Shown: in pieces, positions 42,397 through 51,107 of the stretch | Layout of the letters: each line of letters starts with the position of its first letter | Position numbering within the stretch: the first letter of the stretch is position 1 | Assembly: GCA_964579735.1 (NCBI GenBank) | Contig: CAZOHH010000006.1 | Location: 1-51,107 of the forward strand | Reading direction: 5' to 3' | DNA length: 51,107 nucleotides | Origin: CAILLO01 sp964579735 | GTDB lineage: Bacteria > Bacillota > Clostridia > Saccharofermentanales > UBA5734 | The notes under the pieces: model-generated | Databases searched by the model: none | What the model was told of the DNA's origin: nothing | Seen by the model: only the letters and a program-made list of their open reading frames with translations | Made by a program: the position numbers and the translations under genes

Positions 42397-43344
42397 ATGA
42401 AGAAGGGGTCTAAGGTCGCAATCATCGGAGCAGGATTCGTAGGGGCCTCCGCGGCGTATGCCATGGCCATCAACCAGCTCTGCAACGAACTGGTGCTCAT
42501 CGACGTCAACAAGGAGAAGGCTCTGGGCGAAGCGATGGACATCAGCCATGCGCTCGCTTTCCTCGGTCAGATGGACATCTACGCTGGCGATTACAGCGAT
42601 GTGAAGGATTGCGATGTCATCATCATTACGGCTGGCGCCAACCGAAAGCCTGGCGAAACGCGCCTGGACCTCGCGAAGAAGAACGTCGCGATCGCCAAGA
42701 GCATCACCGCGAGCATCATGGAGCACTACAACACGGGCGTCATCCTCGTCGTCGCGAACCCTGTCGACGTCCTGACGTATATGATCACGAAGTGGTCCGG
42801 GCTTCCCAAGGGTCGGGTGCTCGGCACGGGAACCGTACTCGATAGCCTGCGTTTCCGTTACAACCTCAGCCGCAAGTTCAACGTGGACGTCAAGAACATC
42901 CACGGCTATATGATCGGAGAGCACGGCGACACGCAGATCCCCGCATGGAGCGCGACGCATATCGCCGGTCTGAGCATCGAGGAGTACTGCCACACGTCCG
43001 GTATCGAGTTCACGGAGGTGGAGCGCGCCGCCGTCATCGAGGACACCAAGAAGTCCGGTGCCACCATCATCAAGAACAAGGGTGCGACCTACTACGCCAT
43101 CGGCATCACGATCAACACCATCGTCGAAACCCTTTTGAAGAACCAGAACACCATTCGCACGGTCGGGAGCGTGATCGACGGTCCCCATGGCCTCCACGAC
43201 GTCGTGCTGAGCCTTCCGTCCGTTGTCAACTCCCGCGGCGTCGAGAGGGTCCTGGAGCTCAACCTGACGCCGGAGGAACTGGCCGGTCTCAAGGCCTCCG
43301 CCGAAGCCGTCCGGCTCGTCATCGAAGAAATCAAGGATCTGTAG
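42397..43344 (+). CDS. ldh: L-lactate dehydrogenase
   Basis: This 315-residue NAD-dependent LDH/MDH-family enzyme has the Rossmann motif GAGFVGASAAYAMA, the NAD region VDVNKEKALGEAMD, the substrate Arg segment AGANRKPGETRLDLA and the catalytic His in GEHGDTQIPAWS. The substrate loop (ANRKPGETR) favours L-lactate dehydrogenase over malate dehydrogenase. It regenerates NAD+ in fermentation. ATG 42397 follows AAAGGAG. It converges on a minus-strand membrane gene. Confidence 0.94.
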   Translation: MKKGSKVAIIGAGFVGASAAYAMAINQLCNELVLIDVNKEKALGEAMDISHALAFLGQMDIYAGDYSDVKDCDVIIITAGANRKPGETRLDLAKKNVAIAKSITASIMEHYNTGVILVVANPVDVLTYMITKWSGLPKGRVLGTGTVLDSLRFRYNLSRKFNVDVKNIHGYMIGEHGDTQIPAWSATHIAGLSIEEYCHTSGIEFTEVERAAVIEDTKKSGATIIKNKGATYYAIGITINTIVETLLKNQNTIRTVGSVIDGPHGLHDVVLSLPSVVNSRGVERVLELNLTPEELAGLKASAEAVRLVIEEIKDL

Positions 43345-43387
43345 GGAATAGAGTCCAGTATTCGGCAAGGCATTCCGAAACAAAAGA

Positions 43388-43421
43388 GAAGCGGCTCCGT
43401 GAAGACGGGGCCGCTTCTTTT
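43388..43421 (+). terminator. Terminator after ldh, probably bidirectional
   Basis: A 13-bp stem (43388-43400 with 43405-43417, one mismatch-like T-G pair) with loop GAAG is followed by TTTT on the plus strand and preceded by AAAAG, so it also has a U run on the minus strand for the convergent gene. Confidence 0.9.
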
Positions 43422-43465
43422 CCAGTCCTATGGAGTAGAACAGGTGATCATCCCCCACCCGTCCC

Positions 43466-45310
43466 TCAGGGGAGATCCAGCAGCAGATAGCCGTCGATGC
43501 TGACGTTCTGGACGGTCACGACGCCGGACGACCGGATGAAATTGCCGTTGAGGTTTCTGGCGACGAAGGCGACCTTGATTCCGCCCGAATCCGATATGCG
43601 GGTCAGATCAGCGGTCGGCAGGGGTGTCTCTCCATTCAAGTTGTCTGGGTTCGCGGCGATGATCTCGGCGGCGTAAGCGGCCATGTCGATGTCGGTCAGG
43701 CGCTTCCCGTCCTTCCAGACGGACAGGGTCATGGAGGGTCCGTCCACCGTCGTCGTAACACCGACCGCCGCGGGGCTCGACCCCTTGGAAGCTGTGGGGT
43801 CCAGGTAGGCGGATATCGGTACGAGGATATCGTATCCGGAGATGTCGAGTTGGGCATTGTTCGCGAGGTCCGAACTGAAATTGAAGTAGGCCTGCACTTC
43901 GTCTGGATTTCCTCCAGGAACAGAGGTGGTGGAGATACCGAGCTGTGAGACGGCAGCCTCGGCGGATGGCAGGTCGGCAGGCAGCACGCGCAGCGCGGTC
44001 AATCCGTAGCTTCCGGCGAACCGGGAGGCGATGGAGTCCAGGGAATTCTGGTCCTCTGCACTGAAAGCGGGAGGGGTGGCAGGGAGGACCAGCGTACCTT
44101 CGTCCACGAGGGAATACTTCTCGAGGATCGTGGTGAAGCGAGCGTTCTGGGACCACTTCGTGATGGAGAATACGCTCAGCGGGCCGACCACGGCGATCAC
44201 GGCCACGAGGGCGAGAGTCGCTGGAATCAACGCAGGACTCCTGTAGGGGGTCTTCGAACGCACGGCGAACAGGACGGTGACGGCGATGACCCAGAGGCCG
44301 GCGATCGCGCCGAGGTATCGCGGCTCCGTGAATCCGTAGGCGAAAATCCGGATTCCCAGGGAGAACATCATCATGGCCTCGAGGGGCAGGAGCACGAAGG
44401 GCATCCAACGCGAGAACAGGTCCGCGAAGCGCGACTTTTCCCGAAGGGGGATGATGGCGATCAAAACGAGCAGGACGATAGCGGCGTACCAGAAGACCAG
44501 ATTGAACACCATGTTCACGGGCATCGTGAGAGTGAATAGGATCTTGAGGAGGTAGCCGTAGAGGATGAAGGTATAGACCGAGGCGATGGGGGCGATGATG
44601 TAGAGGCCGAGGACCTTGATGAAGAGGGAATATTCGCGCTGCTGGGCTTCGTGGTCCGGGCGGGGGATTCCGGAGAGGAAGAAGACCGGTGCGAAGACGG
44701 CCCAGGTCGCGGCGACGATGTCGATGTAGATCTTCGAATCCACATGGAGAACAAAGAGAAGGTCCGCAGCGGCGATGACGCCACAGATTCCGCCGTAGAT
44801 GGCGTTGGTGAAGATGGAGGTGATGAGGATCCGGAAGAAGAGCTGGATCTGCTCGGTGACGAACCGCGGTCGGGAGACGAGTCGTGGGATGGCGATGAAG
44901 AGGAGAACCGATGCCAACCCCAGTCCGGCGACACGCCCGGGTACGACCAGCCCACCGCCCGCTTGCCAGTCCGATGTGAGGAAGAGCCCGAACAAGGCGA
45001 GGGCGGCGGCCGTAGCGGTCTGGGAGAGTGCGCGGAGGAGGCGCATCGGACGTTCGTCCCCCTTGCCCGCGAGACGTTCGACAAGAAGCGTGACGGCGGC
45101 GGAAAGCGGAAGACCGAGGCCAAGGGTCATCGCTGTGCGTGCGAGGAAGTCCTCGACTTCCTTCGGGAGGGTCCCGGCGTGGTTCATGTAGATGGTGATG
45201 ACGCCGAGGGTCAGGGCGTAGAGCAGCGTGGAAGGAAAGCGGAGGGCGACTTGCGCGAAAGCGAGACGGGTTTTTTGGAGAACTCTGGCAAGGAAGCTTT
45301 TCATGCCCAT
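43466..45310 (-). CDS. Polytopic membrane protein with DUF4153
   Basis: This 614-residue protein has about 12 hydrophobic helices in its first two-thirds and a hydrophilic C-terminal domain (about 390-614) that is probably extracytoplasmic. The region around REYSLFIKVLGLYIIAPIASVYTFILYGY is characteristic of DUF4153 proteins. The function of the family is unknown; some homologues neighbour envelope genes. The start is ATG 45310 or 45304; a GAGGT lies 4 or 10 nt upstream. It is downstream of the PH-domain gene on the same strand but has its own promoter. Confidence 0.75.
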   Translation of the reverse strand: MGMKSFLARVLQKTRLAFAQVALRFPSTLLYALTLGVITIYMNHAGTLPKEVEDFLARTAMTLGLGLPLSAAVTLLVERLAGKGDERPMRLLRALSQTATAAALALFGLFLTSDWQAGGGLVVPGRVAGLGLASVLLFIAIPRLVSRPRFVTEQIQLFFRILITSIFTNAIYGGICGVIAAADLLFVLHVDSKIYIDIVAATWAVFAPVFFLSGIPRPDHEAQQREYSLFIKVLGLYIIAPIASVYTFILYGYLLKILFTLTMPVNMVFNLVFWYAAIVLLVLIAIIPLREKSRFADLFSRWMPFVLLPLEAMMMFSLGIRIFAYGFTEPRYLGAIAGLWVIAVTVLFAVRSKTPYRSPALIPATLALVAVIAVVGPLSVFSITKWSQNARFTTILEKYSLVDEGTLVLPATPPAFSAEDQNSLDSIASRFAGSYGLTALRVLPADLPSAEAAVSQLGISTTSVPGGNPDEVQAYFNFSSDLANNAQLDISGYDILVPISAYLDPTASKGSSPAAVGVTTTVDGPSMTLSVWKDGKRLTDIDMAAYAAEIIAANPDNLNGETPLPTADLTRISDSGGIKVAFVARNLNGNFIRSSGVVTVQNVSIDGYLLLDLP

Positions 45311-45365
45311 GAGGACCTCGTTTCTGTCGGCTGGGAGGCCGAAGGTGTGTGGAAGTGTTGGACCG

Positions 45366-45393
45366 ATTATACCTCATTGTTTTGACATGCAAA
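45366..45393 (-). promoter_or_regulatory. Promoter of the DUF4153 gene
   Basis: On the minus strand TTTGCA (45388-45393) and a perfect TATAAT (45366-45371) are spaced by 16 bp. Confidence 0.6.
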
Positions 45394-45443
45394 GCATCCT
45401 GTGTGACAATCGAGTCGTTGGGGATCCAAAGACGGGTCGAGAA

Positions 45444-45890
45444 CTAGACCGCTTTGGTGAGGTCAGCTCCAGGACAACGGAGACGTAGGTCGGCGAGGAA
45501 CCCTTCGCGATCGAGCGGGGATATCAGGGTGATCTGGAAGGCTTTCGCGCCGTAGCGGATCTCCAGCCGGTCCCGGGAGAGTGCGGCCGAAGACAGCATG
45601 TTGCTTGTCGCGCGAACCGTCAGGATCCTGTCGAGACGGAGACTCTCCTTGAAAGGTCCTGTATGGGAGACGAGGAAGTCACCGACGAATTCGTAGTAGG
45701 TGCCGAGCCAGATCCAACCCATCAGGATGGCCAGCAGGAGCGTGATGGAGCCCGAGACCAGCAGGGCGGAGAGGTCCTCGAGGCCGGCGAACACCGAAGC
45801 GGCTCCACTGACGAACACGGTGGACCAGATCAGGACGGCGAAGACACCATCCTTCTTGGAATCGTAGCGGGTAGAGGACGGCAGCGTCAT
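45444..45890 (-). CDS. YyaB-like bacterial PH-domain membrane protein
   Basis: This 148-residue protein has two N-terminal membrane helices (about 16-36 and 42-64) and a C-terminal bacterial PH domain of the YyaB-like type (YEFVGDFLVSHTGPFKESLRLDRI, abridged to GDFLVSHTGPF, then SSAALSRDRLEIRYG and ISPLDREGFLADL). The function is unknown. ATG 45890 is preferred: AGGAGGT precedes it with good spacing; a GTG nine bases earlier overlaps the ribosome-binding site. It is divergent from the oxidoreductase gene. Confidence 0.8.
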   Translation of the reverse strand: MTLPSSTRYDSKKDGVFAVLIWSTVFVSGAASVFAGLEDLSALLVSGSITLLLAILMGWIWLGTYYEFVGDFLVSHTGPFKESLRLDRILTVRATSNMLSSAALSRDRLEIRYGAKAFQITLISPLDREGFLADLRLRCPGADLTKAV

Positions 45891-45932
45891 GGATATCACC
45901 TCCTGTCCCCATCATAGCAGAGGAGAGTCCAC

Positions 45933-47060
45933 ATGAGATATGCGCTCGTCGGTTGCGGCAAGGTCGCGGAAAAGCACTTGAAAGCCGCACTCGCCCATAA
46001 GGGGCGCCTCGAGATCGTCGCCCTCGTCGACCGGGATCCGAAGGCACCGGCCAGACTGCTCGACCGCTGCAAGGTAAACCATTCGGTCCGCTCGAGAATC
46101 ACCCTCTTCGAGGATCATGCTGAGATGCTCCTCGCTGCGAAACCCGAGATCGTCGCCATCACGACGCCGAGCGGCACCCATGCCGCCATCGGCATCGACG
46201 CCATCTCGGCCGGCGCCCATGTCCTCGTCGAGAAGCCCCTGACGCTCGACCTCGCCGACGCGGACCGTCTTCTAGACGTCGCCCGCGGTTCGGATCGGCG
46301 CATCGCCGTAGGCCATATGTACCGCTTCTTCCCGATGGTCGACCTCCTGAAGGCGGACCTCGACGCCGGCCGCTTCGGCCGCGTCCTCTTCGGCGACGTG
46401 AAGGTCCGATGGGGACATGGTCAGGACTACTACGACCAGGGAGCCTGGCGCGGCACCTGGGCTGCCGACGGCGGTGCCCTCATGAACCAGAGCATCCATG
46501 CCTTCGACCTCATGACCTGGCTGATGGGTCGCTCGCCAAGGGCCGTTGAGGAAGTGTCTGGAACCATCGCCCGCATGGACCGGGTCATGGAAGCCGAGGA
46601 CTACGGCGCCGCCGTCCTGCGATTCCATGACGGAGCCATCTGCATGCTCGAAGGCACGACGCTCACAGACCCGCACCGCAAGGAGGCGTCCTTTTTTCTT
46701 CAGTGCACCGGCGGTTCGATCCGCGCCGGACTTTACAAGGGCATCCCCAGAGTCGAGATCCGCGACGCCTCAGGAAAGAGTCTCCTTGGCGGATACCTGC
46801 GGCGCTGGTTGGCGCTCTCCCTCCGGACACCATCGGGCCGAATGTCCCTGAGAAATCTGAAGAACGCCCACACGGCGCTCTACGGAGATTTCCTCGACTC
46901 GGTCCGCGACGGGCGCAGCCCTCGAGCGGACGGCGCATCCGGGCGCGACGCGTTGGAACTCGTCCTCGCCATCTACCGCTCCGCGTCGACCCGCGGCACG
47001 GTGGCGATGCCCTTGGAAGAGGGATCGACACGGGAAATGAAGGGGTTCTTCGAGCGCTGA
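45933..47060 (+). CDS. Gfo/Idh/MocA-family NAD(P)-dependent oxidoreductase
   Basis: This 375-residue protein has the Rossmann motif VGCGKVAEKHL (about 6-16), the family EKP motif in VLVEKPLTLDLADADR (about residue 93) and the C-terminal α/β domain with GGALMNQSIHAFDLM, whose HxxD is the usual catalytic pair. Such enzymes oxidise or reduce sugars or inositols, often in surface glycan or nucleotide-sugar pathways. Substrate unknown. ATG follows GAGGAG. It is the first gene of a run of at least four same-strand genes ending at the window edge. Confidence 0.9.
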   Translation: MRYALVGCGKVAEKHLKAALAHKGRLEIVALVDRDPKAPARLLDRCKVNHSVRSRITLFEDHAEMLLAAKPEIVAITTPSGTHAAIGIDAISAGAHVLVEKPLTLDLADADRLLDVARGSDRRIAVGHMYRFFPMVDLLKADLDAGRFGRVLFGDVKVRWGHGQDYYDQGAWRGTWAADGGALMNQSIHAFDLMTWLMGRSPRAVEEVSGTIARMDRVMEAEDYGAAVLRFHDGAICMLEGTTLTDPHRKEASFFLQCTGGSIRAGLYKGIPRVEIRDASGKSLLGGYLRRWLALSLRTPSGRMSLRNLKNAHTALYGDFLDSVRDGRSPRADGASGRDALELVLAIYRSASTRGTVAMPLEEGSTREMKGFFER

Positions 47061-47094
47061 CGACAGCGACCCCACCGACCGAAGGAGGTTCACC

Positions 47095-47916
47095 ATGCAA
47101 GCACCGTCTTCCTCGGATCATCCGAAATCCAGCCCTGCCGGAAGGCTCCTCCCCTGGCTCTGCGCCATCGGATTCCTCTGCGTCCTCGTCGTCAACTCCC
47201 TTTCCGCCGCTCTGCCCCTCAATGGCCGGACGCCCGGCGAAATCTCGGACTCCTTTCCCAACCTCTTCGTGCCCGCCGGTCTGACATTCTCCATTTGGGG
47301 CCTGATCTACATCGCACTGGCCGTCTTCACGGTCCGCCAGTTCCAGTCCCGTTCCAACACCGCACGTACGGGCTGGCTCTTCATTCTCTCCTGCGTGGCG
47401 AATGTCGCTTGGATCTTCCTGTGGCACTACGGTCAGGTAGCAGGTTCCCTCATCGCCATGCTCGTCCTGCTCGGTTCCTTGATAGCCCTCGACCGGGCAC
47501 AGGATCCGAACCGGCACGTAACGCACGACCGTTCCACAACCTGGCTTTCAGTCGTTCCCATCCGTATCTACCTTGGCTGGATCTCCGTGGCCACCATCGC
47601 CAACGCGACGGCTTTGCTCGTGGACGTCGGATGGAACGGATTCGGCATCTCCGCCACCGCCTGGACGTTGGTCGTGGTGGCCGTCGCATGCCTCCTCGGC
47701 GTGGCCCGACTTCTCCTGCAACGGGACATCGCATACGCCTCCGTCGTGCTCTGGGCTTTCCTCGGTATCCTGATCAAGCACGTGGACTTCTTCAACGGGG
47801 AGTACCGCGGGATCATCGGAGGAGTCGTCCTTGGAATCCTGATTCTCCTGTCCGGCATCGCCAATATCGCCGTTTCGGCCTTGCGTGCTCCGCAAAGAAA
47901 GGGAACCACGAAATGA
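47095..47916 (+). CDS. TspO-like tryptophan-rich sensory protein homologue
   Basis: This 273-residue membrane protein has about 8 hydrophobic helices. The segment LPLNGRTPGEISDSFPNLFV then PAGLTFSIWGLIYIAL is characteristic of long TspO/MBR-like proteins annotated as tryptophan-rich sensory protein. It is longer than classic five-helix TspO. Ligands of TspO relatives include tetrapyrroles and sterols; the ligand here is unknown. ATG follows GAAGGAGG. It overlaps the next gene by 4 bp (ATGA), so the two are coupled. Confidence 0.65.
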   Translation: MQAPSSSDHPKSSPAGRLLPWLCAIGFLCVLVVNSLSAALPLNGRTPGEISDSFPNLFVPAGLTFSIWGLIYIALAVFTVRQFQSRSNTARTGWLFILSCVANVAWIFLWHYGQVAGSLIAMLVLLGSLIALDRAQDPNRHVTHDRSTTWLSVVPIRIYLGWISVATIANATALLVDVGWNGFGISATAWTLVVVAVACLLGVARLLLQRDIAYASVVLWAFLGILIKHVDFFNGEYRGIIGGVVLGILILLSGIANIAVSALRAPQRKGTTK

Positions 47917-49175
47917 AGAAGCAACTCGATGGACTGGACCTCCTCCGCGGTATCGGCATCTTCGGTGTGGTGACGCTCCACGGCGCCTTCTACCACTTCG
48001 GCGGTCTGTATGGTCTCGATCTTTCGAACCCGCCTCCCGCCGTTACCGTCATAGGGTTCCTACTCATGTTCGCCGGACTCTTCGGCATCCTGAGCGGTCT
48101 CGTCCACGGGCTGTCCTACCACCGTCGTGCCGCGCTTCCCGGATTCGACCCCGTGAGGGCGCTGAAGCGTGGACTCGTCGCCGGCGCCTTCTTCCTTGTC
48201 GTAGCCTACGCCTACTTCCTCCTGACCGGTCCAGGCCTCGTTCACCTGTCGGAAGGCTTCATGGACGAATCCATCTTCGTCCACTTCATCCGCACCGGCA
48301 TCCTTGCCGCCCCCAGCCTCGACCGACTTCTCTACGTCGACTCCCTCGTGATGATCGGATGCAATCTCGTCCTGCTTTCCCTCTACCAGTACGCGGAGAC
48401 AAAGCTGGCCCCTCGCGTCCCCGCCGGCTTGCGCGCACACCTGCCCCTCTTCGCCGCGTTGGTCGTTTTCCTTCTCTCCCTCCTGCGCCTGCCCCTATAC
48501 TCCGTCTATGTCGATGCCGTCGCCTCGGGGAATACGGTTTCCACCCTCGCCTTGAACTGGCTCGTGAACAAGAACAACCCGATCTTGCCGTACTTCGCCT
48601 TCGGTCTCTTCGGCACCTGGTGCGCAGCCCTCCTCGCCTCCTCAGGAGGTTTCGTCCGCTTCCGTCGATTCGTCGCACCCATGGGAGTCCTCTTCCTCGT
48701 CGTCGGGGTCGCGCTCTATGTGCTGCTGCCCGAGAGCATGCTCGAACGAAGCATCGATGCGCAGTGGTACGCCATCATGACGCTTCAGGTCGGTCTCTTC
48801 CTGCTCGTGGTGCTTGCCTTCCTTCGGACTGCGGATTTCCACCGGGACGGTTCGGAGAAGACGACTCGGACCCCCATGGCTTTTCTCTCGCGATACCTGA
48901 CGCGCTTCGGCGTCGCCGGACTCACGGTCTTCTTCGTTGAAAGTCTCGTGAGCGAGGCGGTTTTCGGGCTCATCCGCCGCATCGACCCGAACTTCTCCCT
49001 CGATCTCGCCGGGGCGGTTCTCTTCGGATTCTGCCTGGCCGTTCTCTGGGGGTTCGTGCTGATGCTTTGGCAGCGCTCCGGATACCGGTTCGGCATCGAA
49101 TATGCGTATACGAGGGCCGTGAAGCCCTTCGGTGGGAGCCAGAAGGCCCGGAAGCTGGCAGGCGGCAAGGAATGA
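47913..49175 (+). CDS. Membrane acyltransferase-like protein
   Basis: This 420-residue protein has about 10 hydrophobic helices. The N-terminal QLDGLDLLRGIGIFGVVTLH motif (LDxLRG plus a His in the first helix) resembles membrane acyltransferases of the Acyltransferase_3/DUF1624/DUF418 type, which move acyl groups onto sugars or wall polymers. Family placement is tentative. Start and stop both overlap neighbours by ATGA junctions, so it belongs to a tightly coupled operon. A longer frame extending upstream overlaps the TspO-like gene and is rejected. Confidence 0.55.
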   Translation: MKKQLDGLDLLRGIGIFGVVTLHGAFYHFGGLYGLDLSNPPPAVTVIGFLLMFAGLFGILSGLVHGLSYHRRAALPGFDPVRALKRGLVAGAFFLVVAYAYFLLTGPGLVHLSEGFMDESIFVHFIRTGILAAPSLDRLLYVDSLVMIGCNLVLLSLYQYAETKLAPRVPAGLRAHLPLFAALVVFLLSLLRLPLYSVYVDAVASGNTVSTLALNWLVNKNNPILPYFAFGLFGTWCAALLASSGGFVRFRRFVAPMGVLFLVVGVALYVLLPESMLERSIDAQWYAIMTLQVGLFLLVVLAFLRTADFHRDGSEKTTRTPMAFLSRYLTRFGVAGLTVFFVESLVSEAVFGLIRRIDPNFSLDLAGAVLFGFCLAVLWGFVLMLWQRSGYRFGIEYAYTRAVKPFGGSQKARKLAGGKE

Positions 49176-51107
49176 ACCCCTTCCGCTCCATCTTCGACTT
49201 CGTCAGGCTTCAACGCCACCTCTATCACGCCTCTCCGGCCTCGGTACGCACCATCCAACGGCGAGCCTTCCGTCGCATGCTGGATTTCGCCCGAGTCGAA
49301 AGTCCTTTCTACAAGGAGCTCTACTCCGGGCGCACCACCGACGAGGTCATCCGTGCTATCCCTCTGTTATCGGGACCGTTGGAAGCTTCGTCTTCCGCCT
49401 CTCCTCCCGAGTGGTTATCCGCGACCGTCATCGACAAGGCGACGATGATGGCCCGCTTCGACACCCTCAACACCGCCGGCCTCCGCCTCGTCGACGTCAT
49501 GCCATGGGCCGTCGGCCGCGAACGCGCCAAGGAGTATCTCGGCTATTATGCGGATCGGTACGTCGTCGGGCTGTCCAGCGGAACATCTGGAAACAAGGGC
49601 ATCTATGTCACGCCACGGTCGCTCACCGAACGCCTTCCCGCGGTCTTCCTCGCTCGAGGCGGCGTAGCGCTCCGCATGCTTCCCCTTCGCATCCTCTTCC
49701 TGCTGCGCGTCTTCAGTCAGGGGTTCGCCGACATCCGCGCCCCCTTGCTTTCGCTGCGATATCTCTCCACCATGACGGAGCCTGGATCGATCGTCGACCA
49801 GGCCCTATCGGACCGAACGAACGTCCTCATGGCGCCTCCCAGTCTGCTGCGCGTGCTGCTACCCCTGGCCGACCGGCTGAAGGGCCGGCTGACTCGGATC
49901 CTCTGTTATGCGGAGGTTCTGGAGGACGAGGAGAAAGATCGAATCGAGTCTGCGTTCGGCGCGCCCGTGGCGCAGATCTACCAGGCAAGCGAAGGCCAGA
50001 TCGGAAGCCCCTGCCGTCTTGGAACGCTGCATATCAATGAGGACCTCGCACTCGTCGAACTCTATGACGACGAAGGCCACCCCGTGACGCAGCCAGGGGA
50101 GACGGCCTCGACGATGCTGGTGACGAACCTGGTCAACGACGTACAACCTCTGATCCGCTATCGCATGAACGATCGTGTCGAATTGGGCGGCCCCTGCGCC
50201 TGCGGCAGCTCCTTCCGGACACTGCGCCGGGTGCTCGGGCGCAACGACGATGTCCTCCAGATTCGAAGGATGACTCCAGACCAGGCCACGGGTGCGACTA
50301 TTCGAGCCGTATTCCCGGACCTCGTCAGCCGTTGGATCATCACCACCGACGATTCCATCCGAGAGTTCCGCGTGACGGTTTTCACGCCCGATGCGCTGGA
50401 GGTCGTGCTCGACCTGCTTCCCGGGACGTCTGGAGCCGAAGCGGAGCGGGTCCGCGAAGCGATTTCCCTTCGCTTGCAGGAGGAGTTCGCCTTCTTCGAT
50501 TCGATCGTACGGAACCTGTCCGTGCGCCTCGCTCCGATCCATCTGCCGCTCGCCATGCAGAAGTACCGCAGATTCGTGAACCTGACTCCGCGTCAGGCGC
50601 TGGAACGGGCGTTGGTACGCATCGCCCGTTCCTTTGCAGCAGCAGGGGTATCCTGGGGTGTCTGCTCATCGATGCTTCTGGCCCTGCGAGGACTTCCCGT
50701 CGAACCCCACGACATCGACCTCCTCGTCTCGAACGACGGCTTCGAGGCGGCCTGCAGCGCCCTGGAGTGGCTCGGGGGGATGAAGTCGCCTGCACGCGTG
50801 GAAACGCAATCCATTTACGGCACACGGAGATTCGCCGAATACGAGATCGACGGCGTCGATGTGGACGTCATGGCCGGACTCGTCGTGATCGGGCCTTACG
50901 GCGAATATGATTACGAATTGACGGAAGGTTCCATCGACCGCATGGTTCCCATGCCTGAGACGGCCGGAAACGAAGCCGAGGCAGGTTCGGCCCCGTTCGT
51001 CCCGCTGACGAGTCTCGAGGACTGGTTCGTGCTCTATCAGTTGATTCCCGGCCGGGCCGCCAAGGTCGATATCATCGAGCGTGCCCTGAGGGAGGAACCC
51101 CCGACAG
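49172..51107 (+). CDS. Adenylate-forming enzyme fused to a nucleotidyltransferase-like domain (partial)
   Basis: The frame opens at ATG 49172 (ATGA overlap with the previous stop) and runs 645 codons to the window edge without a stop. The N-terminal about 450 residues resemble the CapK/coenzyme F390 synthetase-related adenylate-forming family, with the phosphate-loop VGLSSGTSGNKG (about 130-141), YQASEGQIG and LIRYRMNDRV. From about residue 478 a second domain reads WGVCSSMLLALRGLPVEPHD followed by IDLLVS, with a later DGVDVDVMAG: the GS-x(n)-DxD and third-Asp pattern of MNT-type nucleotidyltransferases. Such a fusion is unfamiliar to me. The substrate is unknown; the operon suggests modification of a surface or secreted molecule. 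Confidence 0.75.
   Translation, partial: MNPFRSIFDFVRLQRHLYHASPASVRTIQRRAFRRMLDFARVESPFYKELYSGRTTDEVIRAIPLLSGPLEASSSASPPEWLSATVIDKATMMARFDTLNTAGLRLVDVMPWAVGRERAKEYLGYYADRYVVGLSSGTSGNKGIYVTPRSLTERLPAVFLARGGVALRMLPLRILFLLRVFSQGFADIRAPLLSLRYLSTMTEPGSIVDQALSDRTNVLMAPPSLLRVLLPLADRLKGRLTRILCYAEVLEDEEKDRIESAFGAPVAQIYQASEGQIGSPCRLGTLHINEDLALVELYDDEGHPVTQPGETASTMLVTNLVNDVQPLIRYRMNDRVELGGPCACGSSFRTLRRVLGRNDDVLQIRRMTPDQATGATIRAVFPDLVSRWIITTDDSIREFRVTVFTPDALEVVLDLLPGTSGAEAERVREAISLRLQEEFAFFDSIVRNLSVRLAPIHLPLAMQKYRRFVNLTPRQALERALVRIARSFAAAGVSWGVCSSMLLALRGLPVEPHDIDLLVSNDGFEAACSALEWLGGMKSPARVETQSIYGTRRFAEYEIDGVDVDVMAGLVVIGPYGEYDYELTEGSIDRMVPMPETAGNEAEAGSAPFVPLTSLEDWFVLYQLIPGRAAKVDIIERALREEPPT

Overview
The window looks like chromosomal DNA of a G+C-rich, probably fermentative member of the Bacillota (Firmicutes). 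This is inferred from a combination of signals: a T-box leader upstream of valS, an M-box Mg2+ leader upstream of corA, CIRCE-controlled hrcA-grpE-dnaK-dnaJ followed by prmA-rsmE, a YabE-like G5-domain protein next to rsmA (ksgA), a zapA/U32 peptidase pair, GTP-type PEP carboxykinase, class II aldolase and L-lactate dehydrogenase. TGA serves as an ordinary stop throughout, so the standard bacterial code applies. The species cannot be named from the sequence.

Layout. 31-1387: an IS30-family element with matching ends. 1516-1674: promoter, tRNA-Gln(CTG) and terminator. 1674-3596: a Cys-rich orphan gene (minus strand) and hflX. 3681-10147: a lipid-activation block with a FabT-like MarR regulator, a stand-alone acyl carrier protein, two paralogous acyl-activating enzymes, a YegS/DgkB-type lipid kinase and a PlsC-type acyltransferase. 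10222-17219: a GltS-like transporter, then a complete branched-chain amino-acid ABC transporter (livJHMGF) ending in a CBS-CBS-ACT sensor protein. 17320-26206: the heat-shock operon, rRNA-modifying enzymes and a cell-wall protein. 26289-31856: pckG, a structured intergenic region, zapA, a long U32 peptidase and dUTPase. 31926-33240: M-box and corA. 33272-37398: a degenerate hydrolase, uppP, tsaD, a DnaA-box cluster, smpB and a lipoprotein. 37415-41020: a 157-bp direct repeat pair, then promoter, T-box (GUC specifier), a small membrane protein and valS. 41124-43421: fba and ldh. 43466-45890: two minus-strand envelope genes. 45933-51107: a tightly packed accessory operon ending, cut by the window edge, in an unusual fusion of an adenylate-forming enzyme with a nucleotidyltransferase-like domain.

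Most notable points. dnaK carries an in-frame TGA at 20125-20127 exactly where Hsp70s have Arg, and it also lacks about 7 residues of a conserved loop just downstream, while the flanking hrcA, grpE and dnaJ look intact. The tsaD-smpB gap holds a same-strand array of DnaA-box-like 9-mers. A 27-nt block is shared between the promoters of tRNA-Gln and the valS leader. The hydrolase at 33272-34279 has lost both its nucleophile and its catalytic His. Two genes have -10 boxes placed so that transcription should start at or next to the start codon, predicting leaderless mRNAs. The terminal operon (oxidoreductase, TspO-like protein, membrane acyltransferase-like protein, adenylating/nucleotidyltransferase fusion) is the best candidate for an undescribed pathway.
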